NCBI RefSeq assembly: GCF_002860325.1
Contig: NZ_PKOJ01000003.1
Coordinates: forward strand, 62,001 to 126,000
Direction of reading: 5' to 3'
Length of the DNA: 64,000 nt
Origin: Neptunicoccus cionae
Lineage (GTDB): Bacteria; Pseudomonadota; Alphaproteobacteria; Rhodobacterales; Rhodobacteraceae
Below, one piece after another: positions 51,219 to 59,886 of this stretch. The notes under the pieces were generated by a model. That model did not search any database, was not told the DNA's origin, and saw only the letters and a list, made by a program, of their open reading frames with translations. How positions within the stretch are numbered: the stretch's first letter is position 1; every line of letters begins with the position of its first letter. Position numbers and translations under genes: made by a program.

Positions 51219-51743
51219 GTGATCCCCTTTCGAGATCGATGTGAAGTCAACAGTCGGCTCTTAGCGACAACGCGAACGAATCTTTTCATCATTTTCGCGA
51301 CGAACCTTTGGTCGGGATGTTAACTACAATCCCACGGGGAATAAAAGTTTATTTTACGGAAAATTTCAAAAACCTGCTTATACTTGGCTGTAACGGCCTT
51401 GGCGCTGTTTATACACAGGTCCAACTCCACACCTACGCCTGATTACTGGATTAACGAATTCAGTGTTAACCGGAAACATCACAATGTCCCGCCTCATGAT
51501 ACATTTGCCAGAGATTCTTTTGCTCAAACCCGTGCCACGCGTACATTCGGAGGCTGGTACAGCGATGCCCTCCCGAAACTTCAAGCTTCAACACAAATAG
51601 TAAATCAAATTAAAATCATTTTTGGGAGCACCAATACAAAAGTGCAGGCCCGATCCGGTTATCCGGACGACCTGCACCTTTTGTTTCAATGTTATTTTGC
51701 AAGCCCCGAACGGAATACGGTTCCGGCAAGGATTAATGCGCGA
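51219..51743. other. Regulatory spacer upstream of mgdA
   Basis: No gene is supported; a 143-residue plus-strand frame (51384-51815) has no motif and overlaps the next gene. A spaced repeat CGCGAA (51271-51276) and TTCGCG (51294-51299) lies about 55-80 bases before mgdA, with CGCGAACGAA and CGCGACGAAC as imperfect direct repeats, and could be the operator. The far end holds the terminator of the lectin-like gene. Confidence 0.4.
51632..51680 (-). terminator. Rho-independent terminator of the lectin-like gene
   Basis: GTGCAGG (51642-51648) pairs with CCTGCAC (51671-51677) with an inner TCCGG/CCGGA extension. On the minus strand a TTTTGTATT tail follows. It lies about 70 bases past the stop of the gene at 51744-52283. 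Confidence 0.7.
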
Positions 51744-52283
51744 TTACTCTTTAACGACCCATTGCTTGAAACCGGGTTCCAGTTCGTCGCAGGCCCCAAG
51801 GACAAGATCGCGTGATTGGTAGGGCCCTGCATCGTCGATTGTTGCGGCGACTGTCACGCATTGAGATGGGTCAGAGGCCAAGCGTAATTCCATACTGGTG
51901 GCATCGTAAGAAAAATGCTGTCTTGCATCTGCGTCGTCACAAGCGATCAAGCCGAAAGGCGTGGTAGCATCCTCGGGGGCATTGTAGGCCATGCACACCC
52001 CTTCATACGTTGCTGATTCAATCAGCCCGCTTTCTGGCGAAAATGAAAACAGCACATCGTCCCCTTCTGGTTTGCAGGAATGTGCATGCAACTTGTCGCT
52101 TTTTCCGCGGCCGACCGTATCGATGCACCACCCAAGGGAGGCCTCTTCATCGAGGTTGTCAGAGAGGTGAATCACAGGATCCTTGGTCTGAAGTGTTGGC
52201 GTTTCAGCATAAGAGAACTGAGGCAGGCTCAGGCACATCGGAACCGCAACCAAGGTCGCAAGTTTAGAAATATAGGTCCTCAT
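51744..52283 (-). CDS. Secreted ricin-type beta-trefoil-like protein
   Basis: The 179-residue protein has a signal peptide (SKLATLVAVPMCLSLPQFSY, cleavage near residue 26). The mature part shows the repeated pattern of a ricin B-like trefoil: CIDTVGRGKSDKLHAHSC, CMAYNAPEDATTPFGLIACD with a Q-x-F turn, and CVTVAATIDD...LVLGACDELEPG ending in FKQWVV (the Q-x-W motif). Cysteine pairs in each lobe fit. It may bind a carbohydrate outside the cell; a full set of binding residues is not evident. ATG 52283 is 12 bases after the DUF1499 gene. Confidence 0.6.
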   Translation of the reverse strand: MRTYISKLATLVAVPMCLSLPQFSYAETPTLQTKDPVIHLSDNLDEEASLGWCIDTVGRGKSDKLHAHSCKPEGDDVLFSFSPESGLIESATYEGVCMAYNAPEDATTPFGLIACDDADARQHFSYDATSMELRLASDPSQCVTVAATIDDAGPYQSRDLVLGACDELEPGFKQWVVKE

Positions 52284-52295
52284 GGATCATTCCTT

Positions 52296-53015
52296 TCAAA
52301 ATTGGCTTTGAAACGCACGAATACGCTTTGCGTTGACTCCCTGGTCGCTTCGACCCACGCGAGACACACTACGCATGTCAACGCGACTTCCGGAATCCTG
52401 AGGGGTGACGACGACGACAACATCGTCAGCGAAATAAAATACAGATGTGCGCGCTGTCGCTTCGAAACGGTAGCGGCTTGCATCGGAAGCCACAATTTCC
52501 CATCCCATTTGTCGTGCCACTGCCAAAGCCCGTTCAAAGGCACGGCCCGCCGCCATGTCTGTCTCAAGCGGTCCGATGTCGGGATAGGCAACGGCCTGCG
52601 CCTCGGCCAGTTCGGGGCCACCGTATTCAAGCGAATTTCTTGCGCCTTCTCGGGTGTCATCCAACACCTCAAACGCTGGTGGGTTTACAGTGTCGGTGGA
52701 AATGTTGTGGATGGGCGCTGCGCGCGGTTTCGGATTCAATTTACCAACTGCCAATGGAGTCAGGCAAGCCAGGCCGATAAGCAAGCCAAATGCACCCGCC
52801 AAGGCACCACCCTTTTCTTTGCGCAGCAAGTGAACAACAAGTGCGAGCAAGCCCACACAGGCGATGATTGCACCCAAAGGATTGAAATAACTGCGATAGA
52901 GCCCGAAGCCCGTAACCGGCTGCCACAGCCCCAAGCGCGCCCCAAACAGTATCAGGGCAATTACAAGCGCCCCGACAATTGCAACAAATATCGCGATCTT
53001 TCCGGTATGTTTCAT
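52296..53015 (-). CDS. DUF1499-family membrane protein
   Basis: The 239-residue protein has three hydrophobic helices in its first 90 residues (IAIFVAIVGALVIALILFG, PLGAIIACVGLLALVVHLL and AGAFGLLIGLACLTPLAVG) and a C-terminal periplasmic domain of DUF1499 with AYPDIGPLETDMAAGRAFE and GWEIVASDASRYRFEATAR. The family has no known function. ATG 53015 is preferred: the frame open to 53066 overlaps the efflux lipoprotein gene. It lies 40 bases after that gene on the same strand and may be part of the efflux operon's tail. Confidence 0.72.
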   Translation of the reverse strand: MKHTGKIAIFVAIVGALVIALILFGARLGLWQPVTGFGLYRSYFNPLGAIIACVGLLALVVHLLRKEKGGALAGAFGLLIGLACLTPLAVGKLNPKPRAAPIHNISTDTVNPPAFEVLDDTREGARNSLEYGGPELAEAQAVAYPDIGPLETDMAAGRAFERALAVARQMGWEIVASDASRYRFEATARTSVFYFADDVVVVVTPQDSGSRVDMRSVSRVGRSDQGVNAKRIRAFQSQF

Positions 53016-53055
53016 TTGTCTAAAAGGCCTTTCATTTCCCGAGTATAGCGTTCGA

Positions 53056-54414
53056 TTAATTACCAAGTGGCACTGTTGCTGCGGAACCTGCTCCGGTAGC
53101 GATTTTCAAGGTTGCCCAGGCTTGCGCTGCATCGTTCACGGCAGAGGCTGCTGTTATCCTTGCAGAGGAAGTATTGCGGTCCGTTTCCAGCAGATCCAGA
53201 AGCGTAATCGCACCGTTGCGGTAGTTTTCCTGTGCAAGCGCGAGGGCACGTCCGTAATCATTGGCCGCTGTTCGCAACAATGCTGCGCGCTGACGGTAAC
53301 GGGACAGGTTCGATTGGGCGACCTGTACATCCTCGACAGCACCGTTAATCGAGGCGCGCCAAGAAATTTCAGCCTGCTTTGCGGCCGAGAGCTTTGCATC
53401 GCGGCTTGCCTTGAGCAGCCCCTGATTAAAGACCGGAAAGGAAAGTTGTGGTCCAAAACTCCACGCATCCGTATTCTCGGTTCGGCCAATTGAACCTGTT
53501 AGCGACAAAGATGGATAGAGAGCAGCTTCCGCAACGCCCACTTCCGCAACAGCGGCTGCAAGGTCGGCCTCGGCGCTGCGCACATCAGGACGGTTGCGCA
53601 ACAGGTCTGCAGGAACGCCTGTTCTTGCGCCGCCAGGAGTCACCAGTTGCGGCGATCCTCTTTCCATCTTTGCTTTGATGGGTCCGGCTGGTTCATTCAG
53701 CAGTGTTGCAATGGCATACACATTCGCGTCGAACAGCGCTGCATATTGCGGCAGGCTTGCCTTTGCGGTCGAGAGCAAGGCCTGCGCTTCGGCAACCTCG
53801 TATTCTGTCGCGGCACCGGCCTCGAACTGGCTCCTTGTGATATTCACAGTCTCCTGGCGCGTCTTGATCGTCGTGCGATACTGCGCCAGAACTTCCTGAT
53901 AGTAGCGCGCATCGGAATAAGCAGCGAGGAGTTCGGCCAACCACGCGAGCCGGACCGTTTCAGCCTCCGCCCGTGCAGCTGTCAGTGATGCGCTGGCGGC
54001 TTCGCGTTCCCGCCGGATACCACCGAACAGATCAATTACCAAAGACGCACCCAGTTCGCCACTGTCGGTTGTGCTTGTGCCGCTGGTTCCATCGCCGCCG
54101 GATTTAATGACAGAGCCGGACAGAGAACCGTCCGCTGCTGCATTTATGCCTGTCTGCCGCAGTTCTGCCTGCGCCTGCCGGATCGCTTCGTTTGCGGACA
54201 TAACATCAAGGTTCTGCGCCAGCCCGCGGGTGACAAATTCGGTTAGCGTGGCATCCTTGTAATCCAACCACCAACGCTCCGTGGCAATCGCACCTATCGT
54301 TTCTGCATTTCCCCCGACAAAACGGGTTTGCATGGAAACTTCAGGGCGCTGGTAATCGGGACCGACAGCACAGCCGGCAACAATAAGACCCATCAGGAGG
54401 ACGTAAGGTTTCAC
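53056..54414 (-). CDS. RND efflux outer-membrane lipoprotein (NodT/OprM type)
   Basis: The 452-residue protein has a lipoprotein signal (MKPYVLLMGLIVAGC, Cys15 lipidation) and VGPDYQRPEV typical of NodT-family factors. Two TolC-type repeats follow, each with a long coiled helix pair (QNLDVMSANEAIRQAQAELR, and LRNRPDVRSAEADLAAAVAE in the second). It forms the trimeric outer-membrane channel for the pump. The start overlaps the pump-gene stop by four bases (ATGA). Confidence 0.92.
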   Translation of the reverse strand: MKPYVLLMGLIVAGCAVGPDYQRPEVSMQTRFVGGNAETIGAIATERWWLDYKDATLTEFVTRGLAQNLDVMSANEAIRQAQAELRQTGINAAADGSLSGSVIKSGGDGTSGTSTTDSGELGASLVIDLFGGIRREREAASASLTAARAEAETVRLAWLAELLAAYSDARYYQEVLAQYRTTIKTRQETVNITRSQFEAGAATEYEVAEAQALLSTAKASLPQYAALFDANVYAIATLLNEPAGPIKAKMERGSPQLVTPGGARTGVPADLLRNRPDVRSAEADLAAAVAEVGVAEAALYPSLSLTGSIGRTENTDAWSFGPQLSFPVFNQGLLKASRDAKLSAAKQAEISWRASINGAVEDVQVAQSNLSRYRQRAALLRTAANDYGRALALAQENYRNGAITLLDLLETDRNTSSARITAASAVNDAAQAWATLKIATGAGSAATVPLGN

Positions 54415-57400
54415 TGGGCTTTCTCCACTCGGTTACGGAAAATCTCCGTGGTTTTAATGACAGCGACATAGAACACAGGAACCATCAAGATCCCTATCAC
54501 CGCTGAAAATATGATCCCGCCCAGCATCCCGGTCCCGATGGACTTCTGCGCATTGGCACCGGCACCCGAAGCCAGAACCAGCGGCATGATGCCAAAGCCA
54601 AAAGCAAGCGATGTCATAAGGATTGGACGCAAGCGCTGACGGGCTGCGGAGGTTGCTGCTTCCAGCAACGCCCTGCCCTCTTTACGCAGGGTTTCTGCAA
54701 ACTCGACGATCAGAATGGCGTTCCTCGCGGCAAGGCCGATGGTGGTCAAAAGACCCACTTTGAAATAGACGTCGTTCGATTGCCCGAAATACCATGTGGT
54801 CGCCAAGGCACCTAATATTCCAACGGGAACCGAGAGCATCACGGCAAAGGGGACCGCCCAGCTTTCATAAAGCGCGGCAAGGCAGAGAAAGACAACCAAG
54901 GCTGAAATCGTATAGAGAATGGCCTCCTGATCGCCCGACAGCCGTTCCTGATAACTTAGCCCCGTCCAGGCCGATGCATAAGAGCCGTCCAGTTCAGCGG
55001 TCAGCTGCTCCATCACTTCCATGGCGTCGCCCGAACTGATACCTGCTGCCGCTTCACCGGAAAGCTCCAGAGCACGGGTGCCGCCGTAGCGCGACAGTTT
55101 CGGGGTAATGGTTTCCCATTCACGGCTTACAAACGCCGAAAGCGGGACCATTTCAGAACTTTCGTTGCGCACGTACCACTGGTCAACATCATCAGGCTGC
55201 ATACGCCATTCCGCACCACCCTGAACAATCACTTCCCGAAGGTTATTCCCAAGCGGGAAATCATTGACATAGGTGCCGGAAAATACGGTTGAAAGGATCG
55301 TGTTGACGCTAGAGAGCGACACGCCCAACGCTTCCGCCTTCTGCTGATCTATCAGCAGTTTCAAGGAAGGTTCGGTCGCCGCATCATTGCCGCGAAGGTT
55401 GGTAACACGCCCGTCCTGCAATCCTTTCGCGACAAGTTGGTCAGCAGCCGCACTCAGCGCTTCCTGTCCGGCGCCCGATTGGTCTACGAGATACATGTTA
55501 AAACCCGACGAGGTTCCCAAACCCTGAATGGCTGGCGGTTGCAGCACAAAGATGCTGCCAAGGCGGGACTGAAAGAACTTGCGGTTTGCACGCATCATCA
55601 GATCAGCCGCATTCAGACCGGGCCGGTCTTCATAATCCTTCAGGCGGATAAACATCATCCCGTAGTTCTGTCCAGACCCGCTGAAGCTGAACCCGACGTT
55701 GGCGAAAACCCCGTTAACAATGTCGGTTTCTTCGGTCATCAGATAGTGTTCGATCTGTTCAATCGTATGCTGGGTCTGCTGAACGGTCGAGCCTTGTGGC
55801 AGTTCGATCATAGTCATCAGAACGCCCTGATCCTCTGTCGGCAGAAAGGACGATGGCAAACGGTCATAAACCCAGTAGGACCCCAGACCGACCAGCCCCA
55901 AGACCAGAACCATCCGGAATGGACGCAATGAAAATCGCCCGACAACCGATGCATATTTGCCGGTCAGACGGTCAAGACCCGTGTTGAACCAACGCAGGGG
56001 AGGCAGCGTTTTCTTGTTGTGGTTCGGCTTGAGCAGCTGCGCACACATTGCGGGCGTCAGGATCAGCGCCACGAAAAGCGACAGAACCATGGCCGAGATG
56101 ATCGTGATCGAGAATTGCTTGTAGATGACGCCGGTTGATCCGCTCATGAAAGCCATCGGCAGAAACACCGCAGACAGAACCATCACGATGCCGATCAGGG
56201 CCGATGAAATCTCGCCCATACTCTTTTCGGTGGCAGCAACGGCGTCCAGCCCTTCTTCTTCCATAACCCGTTCGACGTTTTCAACCACGACAATCGCGTC
56301 ATCGACCAGCAGACCGATGGCAAGCACCAGTGCAAACATCGTCAGTGTATTGATCGACATGCCAAAGGCCGACAAAACCCCGAAAGTCCCCAGAAGCACC
56401 ACCGGCACGGCGATAGTGGGAATGATCGTCGCGCGCCAGCTTTGCAGGAACAGGAAGATAACAAGAAAGACGAGAACGATTGCTTCGAACAGGGTTTCAT
56501 AAACCTGATCGATGGATTCCTCTACGAAAGGTGATGTGTCGTAAGGGTATTCAACCGCCACACCTTCCGGCAGGGCAGAAGACAGATTATCCACAACGGC
56601 CCGAACGGCCTCGGCGGTATCCACAGCATTGGCACCTGTTGACAGGTTGACCGCAAACCCTGCCGACGGGTGCCCGTTGAAGCGGCTGACACTGCTGTAG
56701 TCTTCCTCTGCCAGTTCGACAGTTGCCACATCAGCAAGATAAATCGCTGAACCATCGGTGTTGGTTTTCAGAAGAATATTCTGGAAATCCTCCACGGTTT
56801 CCAATTGGGATTGCGCCGAGAGGGAGACTGTAAACTGCTGTCCTTTGACGACAGGTTGGTCGCCAAGACTGCCCACAGTGACGTTGGTGTTCTGCTCGGA
56901 AACCGCTGTGGTTACATCGGATGAGGTCAGTTGATATTGATACAGTTTTTCGGGGTTCAACCAGATACGCATCGCGTATTCGGTTCCGAAGGTATTGATA
57001 GAGCCAACGCCTTCTGTACGCTGAACGGCATCTTCGATCGTGCTGCTAAGAATATCGCCGAGCTCGAGGGAAGAATAGCTGTCGTCTTCACTGACAAGAG
57101 CACCCACCATAAGGATGGATGACGTGGAGCGGGTGACAGAAACACCCTGGTTCGTCACGCTATCAGGGAGTTGCGATTCCACCAGTTGCAGTTTGTTCTG
57201 CACCTGAACCTGCGCCATGTCAGGGTCGATACTGTCATCAAATGTAAGGGAAACACTGGCCGACCCTTCGCTGGAGGTCGAAGTCATATAAGTCAGGCCG
57301 TCCAGCCCCGTTAACCCGTCCTCGATAACAGTTGTGACCGAATTCTCGACAGTCGCGGCAGAAGCACCGGTATAGGTTGCGGAAATCCGCACCGTTGTCG

Positions 57401-57518
57401 GTGCAATGTCGGGATATTGGGAAATCGGCAGGCTGGTCATGCTGTAAGCACCCAGCAGCATGGTCGCGATGGCAAGAACCCATGCGAACACAGGGCGGTG
57501 GATAAAGAAGGATGCCAT
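54411..57518 (-). CDS. RND efflux inner-membrane pump (HAE1/AcrB type)
   Basis: The 1035-residue proton-driven pump has the N-terminal FFIHRPVFAWVLAIATMLLG, the proton-relay aspartates in LLVDDAIVVVENVERVM near residue 407, and the matching GLLTTIGLAARNAILIVEFA in the second half. Two large periplasmic porter domains lie between. Substrates are likely lipophilic drugs, solvents or plant- and algae-derived phenolics, but specificity is not readable. It lies three bases after the fusion-protein gene and is coupled to the outer-membrane gene. Confidence 0.95.
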   Translation of the reverse strand: MASFFIHRPVFAWVLAIATMLLGAYSMTSLPISQYPDIAPTTVRISATYTGASAATVENSVTTVIEDGLTGLDGLTYMTSTSSEGSASVSLTFDDSIDPDMAQVQVQNKLQLVESQLPDSVTNQGVSVTRSTSSILMVGALVSEDDSYSSLELGDILSSTIEDAVQRTEGVGSINTFGTEYAMRIWLNPEKLYQYQLTSSDVTTAVSEQNTNVTVGSLGDQPVVKGQQFTVSLSAQSQLETVEDFQNILLKTNTDGSAIYLADVATVELAEEDYSSVSRFNGHPSAGFAVNLSTGANAVDTAEAVRAVVDNLSSALPEGVAVEYPYDTSPFVEESIDQVYETLFEAIVLVFLVIFLFLQSWRATIIPTIAVPVVLLGTFGVLSAFGMSINTLTMFALVLAIGLLVDDAIVVVENVERVMEEEGLDAVAATEKSMGEISSALIGIVMVLSAVFLPMAFMSGSTGVIYKQFSITIISAMVLSLFVALILTPAMCAQLLKPNHNKKTLPPLRWFNTGLDRLTGKYASVVGRFSLRPFRMVLVLGLVGLGSYWVYDRLPSSFLPTEDQGVLMTMIELPQGSTVQQTQHTIEQIEHYLMTEETDIVNGVFANVGFSFSGSGQNYGMMFIRLKDYEDRPGLNAADLMMRANRKFFQSRLGSIFVLQPPAIQGLGTSSGFNMYLVDQSGAGQEALSAAADQLVAKGLQDGRVTNLRGNDAATEPSLKLLIDQQKAEALGVSLSSVNTILSTVFSGTYVNDFPLGNNLREVIVQGGAEWRMQPDDVDQWYVRNESSEMVPLSAFVSREWETITPKLSRYGGTRALELSGEAAAGISSGDAMEVMEQLTAELDGSYASAWTGLSYQERLSGDQEAILYTISALVVFLCLAALYESWAVPFAVMLSVPVGILGALATTWYFGQSNDVYFKVGLLTTIGLAARNAILIVEFAETLRKEGRALLEAATSAARQRLRPILMTSLAFGFGIMPLVLASGAGANAQKSIGTGMLGGIIFSAVIGILMVPVFYVAVIKTTEIFRNRVEKAQ

Positions 57519-57521
57519 GGA

Positions 57522-58703
57522 TCAATCCTCTGCGGCGGCGGTAGGAGCGTCGCGGCTGATACCATTTTCATCGATGGTCACCGCGACAGGTTTGACTTCC
57601 TGCCCCGTGCGGATTGCAGACAGTCCATCCACAATCAGCTGATCACCATTGCTTAACCCTTCGCGCACGATCCACGCATTTTGATAACTTCCGTCATCGT
57701 CTATTGTGACCTGTTTGGCTGTACCGTCTTCGCCAACGATATAGGCGGTCAGCTTGCCGGAATTGCCCCGCGTCGCCGCCCGCTGCGGCACAAGATATGC
57801 CTGCATTGTGCCAAGCACGATCTCGCCGCGGACAAACATGCCCGGAATGATCACATGCTCGGGATTGTCAAACTCGAACCGGATGGTCACGGTGCCTGTC
57901 GTTGTAGAAACACTGTTCCCCGGAGTGACCAGCTGTCCGGTCCCGCGATAAACCTCGCCGTTTTCCAGTGTCAGCGTCGCCTCAAGTACGTCGTTCTGCT
58001 TCAGAGTGCCTTCGGCAATGCCTTTGCGCACAGACAGGATGCGCGCGCTGGCTTCCATCATGTCCACATAAATCGGGTCGGACGTTACAATGGTTGTCAG
58101 CGCATCCGATTGACCCGCTGTAACCAGATCCCCCACAGAAACAGTTAAGACATCCGCGCGGCCGGAGATCGGGCTCTTCATCGTGGTCCAGGAAAGTTCC
58201 GTCTCGGCATATTCCAGTGCGGCCTTGCTGGCATCCAGCGTGGCCTGTGCTTCTGCAAAAGCCGCCTGCGCTGCTTCGACCTCGGCCTCGGTATAACCGC
58301 GTCCCGACAGCTGTTGTGCACGCTCAAATGCCGCCTGACTTACCGGCAAGTTGGCTTCCGCAGTGGCGACATTGGCCCGGGCGGTTGCAACAGCGGCGAC
58401 ATAGGACGCATCGTCAATTTTGAACAGGGGATCGCCAACTTCAAGCAACTGGCCGGGCTTGTAGAGAATCTCTTCGATCACACCACCGACGCGCGGACGC
58501 ACCTCTACATCCTGAGACGCGACAGCGCGGCCCGGGGCCGTCACAATTCGGGGCACTTCCTGCAACTCCACCGCAACAACACCCACTTCGACCGGTCCGG
58601 ACGGGGGCATCGCACCCGAAGGTGCTCCTTGGGCGGCAAGCATAGTGCCTGACGAAGCCAGCGCGATAGCTGCGCCGATCATTCTTAAAACTCTGGACTT
58701 CAT
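57522..58703 (-). CDS. RND efflux membrane-fusion (periplasmic adaptor) protein
   Basis: The 393-residue adaptor has an export signal (MIGAAIALASSGTMLAAQG), a lipoyl-like half-motif DVEVRPRVGGVIEEILYKPG, a coiled-coil hairpin (ARANVATAEANLPVSQAAFE to LDASKAALEYAETELSWTTM), the second half-motif PISGRADVLTVSVGDLV and a beta-barrel part. It links the pump and outer-membrane channel. ATG 58703 is used because the signal follows at once; the frame open to 58787 overlaps the divergent TetR gene. Confidence 0.93.
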   Translation of the reverse strand: MKSRVLRMIGAAIALASSGTMLAAQGAPSGAMPPSGPVEVGVVAVELQEVPRIVTAPGRAVASQDVEVRPRVGGVIEEILYKPGQLLEVGDPLFKIDDASYVAAVATARANVATAEANLPVSQAAFERAQQLSGRGYTEAEVEAAQAAFAEAQATLDASKAALEYAETELSWTTMKSPISGRADVLTVSVGDLVTAGQSDALTTIVTSDPIYVDMMEASARILSVRKGIAEGTLKQNDVLEATLTLENGEVYRGTGQLVTPGNSVSTTTGTVTIRFEFDNPEHVIIPGMFVRGEIVLGTMQAYLVPQRAATRGNSGKLTAYIVGEDGTAKQVTIDDDGSYQNAWIVREGLSNGDQLIVDGLSAIRTGQEVKPVAVTIDENGISRDAPTAAAED

Positions 58704-58754
58704 CGTTTCTTGATCCTTGACTATCTGGCGAATTTTCTGCTCAATACGAAAACA

Positions 58755-58780
58755 TTGCACACTATGCAAGGATTGCGCAA
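58755..58780. promoter_or_regulatory. Candidate TetR operator between efflux and regulator genes
   Basis: TTGCA and TGCAA form an inverted repeat with a 5-base centre (58755-58769), followed by the 8-base palindrome TTGCGCAA (58773-58780) that directly abuts the TetR start codon. It lies in the 77-base divergent spacer. Confidence 0.5.
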
Positions 58781-59359
58781 ATGACACTTCCGTTACGAGA
58801 GAGGCGGCGCCAGCAAACGGCGCGCGACATCCAGATCGTTACTTTGGAAATGGCGCAGCAGCACGGCCTTGAAAACATCACCACGGACGAAATTGCCTCT
58901 GCTGCGGGGATCAGCACGCGGACATTTTTCAATTATTACAGCAACAAGGAAGCTGCAGCGATAGGTGCGCCGCCCCCGTTTCAAGAAGAAAACGTGGAAG
59001 CGCTGCGCGAGGGAACCGGATCGCTGGCGACAGATTTGAAACTGTTTCTGGACAACCACATGGAGGTCATGGCGGATGATGAAACCATCATGAAACTTGT
59101 TGGAAACGTCATTCGCACCAATGAAAAAGCGCGCGGTATTCTTGAAGGTTTCCTGATTATGGAGCGCCGCGAGCTTACCGAATGCCTGAACCACCGTGTG
59201 AAAAACCGCCAAACCGCAGTCGCGCTCGCACATTTCTGCACGGGCACGATAGGGCAAACCATTTTTCTGTGGGAGCACGATCAAAACCTGTCTCTGGGCG
59301 CCGCGTTGGACAAAGTCTGGACAGGACAGATGGAGGCAGCGAAACTGCTCGTTATTTAG
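58781..59359 (+). CDS. TetR-family regulator of the RND efflux operon
   Basis: The 192-residue protein has the TetR helix-turn-helix ITTDEIASAAGISTRTFFNY followed by YSNKEAAAIGAP, and a C-terminal helical ligand domain with no recognised ligand. The gene is divergent from the efflux operon across 77 bases, the normal arrangement for a local repressor. It may respond to pump substrates. Confidence 0.9.
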   Translation: MTLPLRERRRQQTARDIQIVTLEMAQQHGLENITTDEIASAAGISTRTFFNYYSNKEAAAIGAPPPFQEENVEALREGTGSLATDLKLFLDNHMEVMADDETIMKLVGNVIRTNEKARGILEGFLIMERRELTECLNHRVKNRQTAVALAHFCTGTIGQTIFLWEHDQNLSLGAALDKVWTGQMEAAKLLVI

Positions 59360-59373
59360 CGGAGGAACCGGAA

Positions 59374-59754
59374 ATGACCGTCATAGACATGTATCGCGAT
59401 TTTCGGGAACAGTTTCCCCGGTTGAGCGGCAAAGCCGACGCAAGACACATTAAGGTTTGGGACAGCATAAACGATGAAACCGCGTTCTGCTGGTTTGAAA
59501 GTCTGGCCGGAGCGATCAACGACCAAATGACGACCGGACCGCAAACCACTGAACTGACTTCAGTTTTCAGCTATTTTGCAGGCCAATACTCTACCGGCGA
59601 CGAAGACGTAAATCGCTGCATTGATGCAAGCTTTGTCGAGAACCTGTTCTGGGAGGTCCCCAAAGGTTCTGCCATTACTGCATGGGCCTTACTGCCAAAG
59701 CCCATGCAACAGCTTTACATCAATTTCCATGGCCACGCGCCGGACTTGAAATAA
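59374..59754 (+). CDS. Small acidic protein of unknown function
   Basis: The 126-residue protein follows the TetR gene by 14 bases, with GGAGG eight bases before ATG 59374, so the two are likely co-transcribed. It is acidic, without signal peptide or membrane helix. FCWFESLAGAINDQM, SFVENLFWEVPKGS and LPKPMQQLYINFHGHAP are the most distinctive segments; the last resembles small immunity-like DUF families, but I do not assign one. The frame open back to 59182 is a shadow of the TetR gene. Confidence 0.65.
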   Translation: MTVIDMYRDFREQFPRLSGKADARHIKVWDSINDETAFCWFESLAGAINDQMTTGPQTTELTSVFSYFAGQYSTGDEDVNRCIDASFVENLFWEVPKGSAITAWALLPKPMQQLYINFHGHAPDLK

Positions 59755-59779
59755 GAAACCACGCAGGCAAAACAAGAAA

Positions 59780-59799
59780 ATCGGGCGTTTCCGCCCGAT
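59780..59799 (-). terminator. Terminator of nrdJ, possibly bidirectional
   Basis: ATCGGGCG and CGCCCGAT form an 8-bp perfect stem with a TTTC loop. On the minus strand TTTCTTGTTTT follows, giving a rho-independent terminator about 90 bases after the nrdJ stop. On the plus side it ends the TetR/small-gene transcript less clearly. Confidence 0.75.
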
Positions 59800-59886
59800 A
59801 GACTTCTTAAGCTTGCAAATTGGCTATTCTGACCCGGCCGGTGGCCACTAATTGGTGGTCAGAAGACAACTGAACCCAGCGTTACA

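Noticed and set aside
51384-51815. 143-codon plus-strand frame upstream of mgdA
   Set aside because: No ribosome-binding site or motif; it includes a terminator hairpin and overlaps the lectin-like gene.
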